This document shows, in pieces, positions 43,099 to 50,378 of a stretch of DNA of 64,000 nt. Within the stretch, counting starts at the first letter, position 1, and the number at the start of each line of letters is the position of its first letter. Where the stretch lies: positions 62,001-126,000 of the forward strand of contig CAKSTB010000005.1 of NCBI GenBank assembly GCA_934490165.1. Reading direction: 5' to 3'. The translations under genes and the position numbers were made by a program. A model generated the notes under the pieces. It worked only from the letters and a program-made list of their open reading frames with translations. It had not been told where the DNA came from and ran no database searches. Source of the DNA: an uncultured Ruminiclostridium sp. (GTDB taxonomy: Bacteria; Bacillota; Clostridia; Oscillospirales; Ruminococcaceae).

Positions 43099-46000
43099 TT
43101 ATTCTTCGGTTTCGTCCTTTTTCTTACGCTTGCCACCGAGGAGAAGTCCTGCCGCCGCCAAAGCAGCTGCTGCAGATACGCCTGCTGTTACTGCACCGTT
43201 AAGGCCTACACCGGTATCAGGATTATCGCCGCTGTCAAAGTCAACGCTTGTGCGATCGCCCTGAGGTGTGGTGTCATCAAAGTCAACTTCATCGCCGTTT
43301 ACGCGGTCACCCTGAGGTGTGGTATCATCGAAGTCAACCTCGTCGCCGTTTACACGGTCGTTGTCGGTATCAGTGTCTGTGTCTGTGTCGGTGTCAGTAT
43401 CTGCGTCCGTGTCCGTGTCAGTATCAGTATCTGTGTCTGTGTCTGTGTCGGTGTCGGTGTCCGTGTCTGTATCTGTATCTGTGTCTGAATCAGTATCTGT
43501 ATCTGTGTCTGTATCGGTATCGGTATCTGTGTCTGAATCAGTATCTGTATCTGTGTCTAAGTCAGTATCGGTATCCGTGTCTGTATCTGTATCGGTATCT
43601 GTGTCAGTATCCGTGTCTGTATCGGTATCTGTATCTGTGTCCGTATCCGTGTCCGTATCGGTATCTGTATCTGTGTCCGTGTCAGTATCCGTGTCTGTGT
43701 CCGTATCCGTGTCCGTATCAGTGTCGGTGTCGGTATCTGTATCAGTATCTGTATCCGTGTCTGTATCTGTATCCGTATCAGTATCTGTATCTGTATCAGT
43801 ATCGGTATCCGTGTCTGTATCTAAGTCAGTATCAGTGTCAGTATCCGTGTCTGTGTCGGTATCAGTGTCGGTGTCTGTGTCTGTGTCAGTGTCCGTATCC
43901 GTGTCTGTGTCGGTATCTGTATCTGTGTCCGTATCAGTGTCTGTGTCAGTATCGGTATCAGTGTCTGTATCAGTGTCCGTGTCAGTATCGGTATCATTGT
44001 CTGTATCTGTGTCCGTGTCAGTATCGGTATCTATGTCCGTGTCAGTATCGGTATCGGTATCTGTGTCTGAATCAGTATCAGTGTCTGTGTCCGTGTCAGT
44101 ATCGGTATCAGTGTCAGTGTCAGTATCAGTGTCTGTGTCGGTATCAGTATCTGTGTCCGTATCAGTGTCTGTGTCAGTATCGGTATCAGTGTCTGTATCA
44201 GTATCAGTATCCGTGTCGGTATCTGTGTCAGTATCGGTATCGGTATCTGTATCGGTGTCTGTATCTGTATCAGTATCCGTGTCTGTGTCGGTGTCAGTAT
44301 CGGTATCGGTATCCGTGTCGGTATCTGTGTCTGTGTCCGTGTCAGTATCGGTATCAGTATCTGTGTCTGTATCTGTATCAGTATCAGTGTCTGTATCTGT
44401 ATCTGTATCAGTGTCTGTGTCGGTATCAGTATCAGTGTCTGTGTCGGTATCAGTATCTGTGTCCGTGTCGGTATCTGTGTCAGTATCGGTATCTGTGTCT
44501 GTATCAGTATCCGTGTCGGTATCTGTGTCAGTATCAGTATCGGTATCCGTGTCCGTATCGGTATCCGTGTCTGTGTCTGTGTCTGAATCAGTATCTGTAT
44601 CTGTATCGGTATCTGTGTCTGTGTCTGTATCAGTATCTGTGTCCGTGTCAGTATCGGTATCCGTGTCTGTATCAGTATCTGTGTCAGCGTCAGTATCGGT
44701 ATCCGTGTCTGTATCAGTATCTGTATCGGTATCAGTGTCCGTATCTGTGTCTGTGTCAGTATCGGTGTCTGTATCCGTGTCTGTGTCGGTGTCGGTATCT
44801 GTATCAGTGTCAGTATCCGTATCGGTATCTGTGTCTGTATCAGTGTCTGTGTCAGTATCAGTATCTGTGTCCGTGTCAGTATCGGTATCCGTGTCTGTGT
44901 CTAAGTCAGTATCGGTATCGGTATCAGTGTCTGTATCCGTGTCGGTATCGGTATCGGTATCAGTATCTGTATCTGTGTCAGTGTCAGTATCTGTGTCCGT
45001 GTCAGTGTCAGTATCTGTGTCCGTGTCAGTATCGGTATCTGTGTCTGTGTCAGTATCAGTGTCCGTATCTGCGTCTGTATCCGTATCAGTGTCTGTATCC
45101 GTATCAGTGTCTGTGTCGGTATCAGTATCTGTGTCTGTATCAGTATCCGTATCAGTATCCGTGTCTGTGTCTAAGTCAGTATCGGTATCGGTATCTGTAT
45201 CTGTGTCTGTGTCAGTATCAGTATCTGTATCAGTGTCAGTATCTGTATCTGTATCTGTATCTGTATCTGTGTCTGTATCCGTGTCAGTGTCAGTATCCGT
45301 GTCTGTGTCTGTGTCGGTGTCAGTATCAGTGTCCGTATCTGTGTCTGTGTCTGTGTCTGTATCTGTATCCGTGTCTGTGTCTGTGTCTGTATCTGTATCC
45401 GTGTCAGTATCCGTATCTGTGTCAGTATCGGTATCAGTATCCGTGTCAGTATCGGTATCTGTGTCAGTGTCAGTATCTGTGTCAGTATCGGTATCAGTAT
45501 CCGTGTCTGTATCAGTATCCGTGTCTGTATCAGTATCAGTGTCTGTATCAGTATCAGTGTCTGTGTCGGTATCAGTATCCGTGTCGGTATCTGTGTCTGT
45601 GTCAGTATCGGTATCTGTGTCTGTATCTGTGTCTGTGTCTGTGTCTGTGTCAGTATCAGTATCGGTATCAGTATCAGTGTCTGTATCGGTATCTGTGTCC
45701 GTGTCTGTATCAGTATCCGTGTCTGTGTCGGTGTCAGTATCGGTATCGGTATCTGTGTCTGTGTCAGTATCAGTATCTGTATCGGTATCTGTGTCAGTGT
45801 CTGTATCAGAATCTGTATCTGTGTCTGTGTCTGTATCGGTATCAGTATCTGTATCCGTGTCTGTGTCTGTATCCGTGTCTGTGTCTGAATCAGTGTCTGT
45901 ATCTGTATCTGTGTCTGTGTCTGAATCAGTGTCTGTATCTGTATCTGTGTCAGTATCAGTATCTGTGTCCGTGTCAGTATCGGTATCCGTGTCTGTGTCT

Positions 46001-49000
46001 AAGTCAGTATCGGTATCGGTATCAGTGTCTGTATCTGTGTCAGTATCGGTATCAGTATCAGTGTCTGTATCTGTATCAGTATCGGTATCTGTATCTGTGT
46101 CTGTGTCTGTGTCAGTATCTGTGTCTGTGTCCGTATCTGCGTCCGTGTCAGTATCTGTGTCCGTGTCAGTATCTGTGTCCGTGTCAGTATCGGTATCCGT
46201 GTCTGTGTCTAAGTCAGTATCGGTATCGGTATCGGTGTCTGTATCCGTGTCGGTATCGGTATCTGTATCTGTGTCAGTGTCAGTATCGGTATCCGTGTCT
46301 GTGTCTGTATCTGTATCCGTGTCTGTGTCGGTGTCGGTATCAGTATCCGTGTCTGTGTCGGTATCTGTATCTGTATCTGTGTCCGTATCAGTATCAGTGT
46401 CAGCATCTGTATCTATATCGGTGTCAGTATCCGTGTCCGTATCAGTGTCTGTGTCCGTGTCAGTATCGGTATCAGTGTCTGTGTCCGTATCCGTGTCTGT
46501 ATCTGTGTCAGTGTCAGTATCGGTATCCGTGTCAGTATCGGTATCGGTATCAGTGTCAGTATCCGTGTCGGTATCGGTATCCGTGTCTGTATCTAAGTCA
46601 GTATCAGTGTCAGTATCAATGTCTGTGTCGGTATCAGTATCTGTGTCCGTATCAGTGTCTGTGTCAGTATCGGTATCAGTGTCTGTATCAGTGTCTGTGT
46701 CGGTGTCAGTATCTGCGTCCGTGTCCGTGTCAGTATCAGTATCTGTGTCTGTGTCTGTGTCTGTGTCTGTGTCGGTGTCTGTGTCCGTGTCTGTATCTGT
46801 GTCTGAATCAGTATCTGTATCTGTGTCTGTATCGGTATCTGTGTCTGAATCAGTATCTGTATCTGTATCGGTATCTGTGTCAGTATCCGTGTCTGCGTCA
46901 GTGTCCGTATCGGTATCGGTATCGGTATCAGTATCAGTATCCGTGTCGGTATCTGTGTCTGTGTCAGTATCGGTATCTGTGTCTGTATCTGTGTCTGTGT
47001 CTGTGTCTGTGTCAGTATCAGTATCGGTATCAGTATCAGTGTCTGTATCGGTATCTGTGTCCGTGTCTGTATCAGTATCCGTGTCTGTGTCGGTGTCAGT
47101 ATCGGTATCGGTATCAGTATCCGTGTCGGTATCAGTATCAGTATCAGTGTCTGTGTCAGTGTCTGTATCAGTGTCTGTATCAGAATCTGTATCCGTGTCG
47201 GTGTCGGTATCTGTGTCAGTGTCAGTATCCGTGTCTGTGTCGGTGTCAGTATCTGTGTCCGTATCAGTATCTGTGTCTGTATCGGTATCGGTATCTGTGT
47301 CTGAATCAGTATCTGTATCTGTGTCTGTATCTGTGTCTGTGTCTGTATCTGTGTCAGCGTCTGTATCTGTGTCTGTGTCTGTGTCCGTGTCTGTATCTGT
47401 GTCTGTGTCAGTATCGGTATCGGTATCTGTGTCTGTGTCAGTATCAGTATCTGTATCGGTATCTGTGTCAGTGTCTGTATCAGAATCTGTATCTGTGTCT
47501 GTGTCTGTATCGGTATCAGTATCTGTATCCGTGTCTGTGTCTGTATCTGTATCCGTGTCTGTGTCTGTATCTGTGTCTGAATCAGTATCAGTATCTGTAT
47601 CCGTGTCTGTATCTAAGTCAGTATCAGTGTCAGTATCCGTGTCTGTGTCGGTATCTGTGTCCGTGTCTGTGTCTGTGTCCGTGTCAGTATCGGTATCTGT
47701 ATCTGTGTCTGTATCGGTATCTGTGTCTGAATCAGTATCTGTGTCAGTATCGGTATCTATGTCTGTATCAGTATCAGTATCAGTATCCGTGTCTGAATCA
47801 GTATCTGTGTCTGTATCCGTATCAGTGTCTGTGTCGGTATCAGTATCTGTGTCGGTATCAGTATCCGTGTCGGTATCTGTGTCTGTGTCAGTATCCGTGT
47901 CGGTATCCGTATCTGTGTCCGTATCAGTATCTGTATCTGTATCCGTGTCTGTGTCCGTATCCGTGTCTGTGTCTGTATCAGTATCGGTATCCGTGTCTGT
48001 GTCAGTATCTGTATCCGTGTCTGTGTCTGTGTCTGCGTCAGTATCGGTATCTGTATCCGTGTCAGTATCTGTGTCTGAATCAGTATCGGTATCTGTGTCA
48101 GTGTCTGTATCTGTGTCTGTGTCTGTGTCCGTATCTGTGTCAGTGTCAGTATCAGTATCCGTATCTGTGTCAGTGTCTGTATCAGAATCTGTATCTGTGT
48201 CTGTATCGGTATCAGTATCTGTATCCGTGTCTGTGTCTGTATCTGTATCCGTGTCTGTATCCGTATCAGTATCTGTGTCTGTGTCAGTATCAGTATCAGT
48301 ATCGGTATCAGTATCAGTATCGGTATCAGTATCGGTATCGGTATCGGTGTCTAAGTCTGTATCGGTATCCGTGTCTGTATCCGTATCAGTATCTGTGTCT
48401 GTGTCTGTGTCTGAATCAGTATCTGTATCCGTGTCTGTATCTGTATCTGTGTCTGTGTCAGAATCAGTATCAGTATCTGTGTCAGTATCGGTATCTGTGT
48501 CTGTATCCGTGTCTGTGTCTGTATCGCCAAAATCAAAGTCATCATCAGTGAAAGGCGGCTCGAACGGGTTATTACCGAACTCAAGGCTACCGTAATAAGA
48601 CTTGCAGACTAACTGACCTTCATGGTGCCAGTTGTTATGACCTTCAACATGTGAATTCGGAGCCAGGAGAGCGCCGTTAAAGCCATACATATCAACTGCA
48701 TTAGCTTCGGTAACATTGAATAACAGTTTGTCAAACTTATCTGTCGAGTTAACGTGATGTTTATTTATCGTAAGCGACTGTACAGTAAGATTGAGTCTGG
48801 TATTCTGATCACTCTGTCCGCCTGTTATATTGATAAGTATTGTTGAACCGTCAGGAACATTGATATTAAGGTTGAACGCTCCGTTTCCGGTCATCCAGTT
48901 CCACTGATAAATATCGAATGTAAAGACGTTTACGCCCTTTTCATAGCCGGTCAGATTTATGTTGCCGTAACCGTCGTCGTATATGCCTGTAGGCTGAAGA

Positions 49001-49674
49001 CTTGCAAGATGAGCAGACGATGAGCGCAGATGTGCAAATGTATCCGCAAAATTGAACTTACATTCATCGCTGTTAACACCGCCGACTACTGTCGTACCGT
49101 TAACATTTTCGTTGACATCTCCGAGCTTGTTTGCCCACAGATTGCCGGCATTCATCTTTATATTAGCAGTTCCGCCTACTATTACAGAAGCATAGCCGTT
49201 TTTGTCATTACGATTAGTGTCCTTATTGTTTACATCATACCAACCGTTGTTTGCGGTAACGTTAAGGTCGCCGCCTGTAGCTATTCTGCCACCGCAGTCG
49301 GCCTGCGTAATAGTTGCATCTCCCTCTGTAAACAGAGTAAAGCCTGCCGCATAGCCGAATACATCATTATAGGCATCTCCGAAAAGATTATTATATACAG
49401 AAGACTGGCTGCTTGTTACCGAAGTATCAAAATCCTCTGCTGATAATATCGAAGGTAAATCGGTGCTGTAAACGCTGTCCGTTACATAGGTCTGAGATGT
49501 GGAATTATCCGTGAATATCTCAGCCTGTTTCAGCTCTGAACCTGCCGCGCCGCCAAAGAATCTTGTGATCAGCATATTTATCGCAAATACAAATGCGATT
49601 ATCTTTCTGAGCACCTTCAGCTTTGCACTGAGCTGCGGCTGCTGTGTGTAGTTGTCGTAGCTGTTCTGAAGCAT
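43099..49674 (-). CDS. giant sortase-anchored surface protein with Asp-Thr repeat stalk
   Basis: 2191 residues. N-terminal hydrophobic export helix (about 24-44, KIIAFVFAINMLITRF). A folded domain at about 85-370 resembles the choice-of-anchor A type (FTLFTEGDATITQADCGG, GFNGALLAPNSHVEGHNN). A stalk of 1723 residues (384-2106) is almost purely Asp-Thr. Two copies of RVNGDEVDFDDTTPQGD follow. The C-terminus is a cell-wall sorting signal: NPDTG at 2151, a hydrophobic helix, then KRKKK. A sortase should link it to peptidoglycan, holding the head far from the wall. AGGAGG lies 8 bases before the ATG and a perfect consensus promoter precedes it. The stalk recalls the Ser-Asp repeats of staphylococcal Sdr/Clf proteins. 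Confidence 0.9.
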   Translation of the reverse strand: MLQNSYDNYTQQPQLSAKLKVLRKIIAFVFAINMLITRFFGGAAGSELKQAEIFTDNSTSQTYVTDSVYSTDLPSILSAEDFDTSVTSSQSSVYNNLFGDAYNDVFGYAAGFTLFTEGDATITQADCGGRIATGGDLNVTANNGWYDVNNKDTNRNDKNGYASVIVGGTANIKMNAGNLWANKLGDVNENVNGTTVVGGVNSDECKFNFADTFAHLRSSSAHLASLQPTGIYDDGYGNINLTGYEKGVNVFTFDIYQWNWMTGNGAFNLNINVPDGSTILINITGGQSDQNTRLNLTVQSLTINKHHVNSTDKFDKLLFNVTEANAVDMYGFNGALLAPNSHVEGHNNWHHEGQLVCKSYYGSLEFGNNPFEPPFTDDDFDFGDTDTDTDTDTDTDTDTDTDTDSDTDTDTDTDTDTDTDSDTDTDTDTDTDTDTDTDTDLDTDTDTDTDTDTDTDTDTDTDTDTDTDTDTDTDTDTDTDTDTDTDTDTDTDTDTDSDTDTDTDTDTDTDTDTDTDTDTDTDTDTDTDTDTDSDTDTDTDTDTDTDADTDTDTDTDTDTDTDTDTDTDTDTDTDTDTDTDTDTDTDTDTDTDTDTDTDTDTDTDTDTDTDTDTDTDTDTDTDTDTDSDTDTDTDTDTDIDTDTDTDTDSDTDTDTDTDTDTDTDTDTDTDTDTDTDTDTDTDTDTDLDTDTDTDTDTDSDTDTDTDTDTDTDTDTDTDTDTDTDTDTDTDSDTDTDTDTDTDTDTDTDTDTDTDTDTDTDTDTDTDTDTDTDADTDTDTDTDTDTDTDTDSDTDTDTDTDTDTDTDTDTDTDTDTDTDTDTDTDTDTDTDSDTDTDTDTDTDTDTDTDTDTDTDTDTDTDTDTDTDTDTDTDTDTDTDTDTDTDTDTDTDTDTDTDTDTDTDTDTDTDTDTDTDTDTDTDTDTDTDADTDTDTDTDTDTDTDSDTDTDTDTDTDTDSDTDTDTDTDTDTDTDTDTDTDTDTDTDTDADTDTDTDTDTDTDTDTDTDTDTDTDTDTDTDIDTDTDTDLDTDTDTDTDTDTDTDTDTDTDTDTDTDTDTDTDTDTDTDTDTDTDTDTDTDTDTDTDTDIDTDADTDTDTDTDTDTDTDTDTDTDTDTDTDTDTDTDTDTDTDTDTDTDTDTDTDTDTDTDTDTDTDLDTDTDTDTDTDTDTDTDTDTDTDADTDTDTDTDTDTDTDTDTDTDTDTDTDTDTDTDTDTDTDTDTDTDLDTDTDTDTDTDTDTDTDTDTDTDTDSDTDTDTDTDTDSDTDTDTDTDTDTDTDTDTDTDTDTDSDTDTDTDTDTDTDTDTDTDTDTDTDTDTDTDTDTDTDTDTDTDTDTDTDTDTDTDTDTDTDTDTDTDTDTDTDTDTDTDTDTDTDTDTDTDTDTDTDTDTDTDTDTDTDTDTDTDTDTDTDTDTDTDTDTDTDTDTDTDTDTDTDTDTDTDTDTDTDTDTDTDTDTDTDTDTDTDTDTDTDTDTDTDTDTDTDTDTDTDTDTDTDTDTDTDLDTDTDTDTDTDTDTDTDTDTDTDTDTDTDTDTDADTDTDTDTDTDTDTDTDTDTDTDTDTDTDTDTDTDTDTDTDTDTDTDTDTDTDTDLDTDTDTDTDTDTDTDTDTDTDTDTDTDTDTDTDTDTDTDTDTDTDTDTDTDTDTDTDTDTDTDTDTDTDTDADTDTDTDTDTDTDTDTDTDTDTDTDTDTDTDTDSDTDTDTDTDTDTDTDTDTDTDTDTDTDTDTDTDTDTDTDTDTDTDTDTDTDTDTDTDTDTDTDTDTDTDTDTDTDTDTDTDTDTDTDTDTDTDTDTDTDTDTDTDTDTDTDTDTDTDTDTDTDTDTDTDTDTDTDTDTDTDTDTDTDTDTDTDTDTDTDTDTDTDTDTDTDSDTDTDTDTDTDIDTDTDTDTDTDNDTDTDTDTDTDTDTDTDTDTDTDTDTDTDTDTDTDTDTDTDTDTDTDTDTDTDTDTDLDTDTDTDTDTDTDTDTDTDTDTDTDTDTDTDTDTDTDTDTDTDTDTDTDTDTDTDTDTDTDTDTDTDTDTDTDTDTDTDTDTDTDTDLDTDTDTDSDTDTDTDTDTDTDTDSDTDTDTDTDTDTDTDTDTDTDTDTDTDADTDTDTDTDTDTDNDRVNGDEVDFDDTTPQGDRVNGDEVDFDDTTPQGDRTSVDFDSGDNPDTGVGLNGAVTAGVSAAAALAAAGLLLGGKRKKKDETEE
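43255..43356 (-). repeat. two 51-bp tandem repeats at the base of the stalk
   Basis: Two 17-codon units (43306-43356 and 43255-43305) encoding identical DRVNGDEVDFDDTTPQG peptides with several silent differences between them. They link the Asp-Thr stalk to the sorting signal. Confidence 0.85.
43357..48525 (-). repeat. 5.17-kb hexameric repeat coding for (Asp-Thr)n
   Basis: On the plus strand every six bases read GTNTCN/ATCNGT-type hexamers for 5169 bases. On the coding strand, codons alternate GAT/GAC with ACN. All four threonine codons and both aspartate codons are mixed irregularly. Replacements (Ser, Leu, Ala, Ile, Asn) occur only in the Thr positions; the Asp positions are invariant. Long plus-strand frames across it are shadows of this pattern. 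Confidence 0.97.
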
Positions 49675-49788
49675 CTTAAAGACCTCCTGTTTATTTTAAT
49701 GTGCTTAATCAAGAATGATTATCAACTATTTTACAAATTTTGTAAGCAAATGTATCCACTTCATGCAGACACACTTCTATACACTATC

Positions 49789-49817
49789 ATTATATACTTG
49801 CCAATCAAAAATGTCAA
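49789..49817 (-). promoter_or_regulatory. perfect consensus promoter of the Asp-Thr protein gene
   Basis: Minus strand TTGACA, 17 bases, TATAAT: an exact match to the vegetative consensus. The leader is about 108 bases. Confidence 0.9.
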
Positions 49818-49953
49818 GTATTTCCGAAAAAACGATAATAATTTTCGTCCGGTTACTCAAAATAATGGTTTATGTGCCGAAAACGAAATTTATCTCTATA
49901 ATTTATTTCGTCATTTTCTGTGTCGGATTAAGTGAAAATAATCGTAAAAATCA

Positions 49954-49982
49954 TTGCATTTACAGCTTTGCAGTGCTATAAT
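49954..49982 (+). promoter_or_regulatory. promoter reading through the hairpin array toward the carboxypeptidase-MurF fusion gene
   Basis: TTGCAT, 17 bases, TATAAT with an extended -10 (TGC before TATAAT). The start near 49989 gives a leader of about 390 bases that includes the whole hairpin element at 50075-50287. Confidence 0.65.
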
Positions 49983-50074
49983 TGATATGAGAAATCAGCA
50001 ATTAAATCGCTTCTGCTCGTAGAAAGAGTTTGTTTCTATATACAAACTGCTAATTTTTAATCCCTATCCCATTT

Positions 50075-50287
50075 AGGGCACTTTGCTTGCTTTGCGTCCT
50101 GCAAAGCTTTGTGTGCCCTTTTCGCGGCATCCTTGCCGCCAAACCCCTTTCCCCCGTGAAAGGCTGTGTATGCTTGGTTGGCTCTGCATCGTGCAGAGCC
50201 TTTGGGCATACACACCCGGCATCCGTGCCGGGGCTGAGTGTGGGGCTGCCGCCCTCACCCCGCTTGGGGCTATGCCCCAAACCCCAC
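50075..50287 (+). ncRNA. five-hairpin structured leader element of unknown function
   Basis: Alternating two-tier and simple hairpins, all perfectly paired. A1: AGGGCAC/GTGCCCT around GCTTTGC/GCAAAGC (50075-50119). B1: GCGGCA-TCCT-TGCCGC (50124-50139). A2: TGTGTATGC/GCATACACA around GGCTCTGCA/TGCAGAGCC (50165-50214). B2: CCCGGCA-TCCG-TGCCGGG (50215-50232). A3: GTGGGG/CCCCAC around TTGGGGC/GCCCCAA (50240-50287). GC is far higher than in its surroundings. No known riboswitch recognised. Could be a leader RNA, an sRNA or a palindromic mobile repeat; no coding frame in it is credible. Confidence 0.5.
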
Positions 50288-50378
50288 CTTTAATGATGAT
50301 AGTGATTTGTCGACAATCTATAGCAAAAGAATTGCTTAATACTATTATAACTATAATGTTTAGGAAGGACGGATCTTA

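Noticed and set aside
43248..48595. Two plus-strand reading frames of over 1750 codons (Val-Ser and Cys/Leu/Tyr-rich)
   Set aside because: They are shadows of the hexameric repeat coding for Asp-Thr on the minus strand; only the minus frame has a promoter, ribosome site, export signal and sorting signal.
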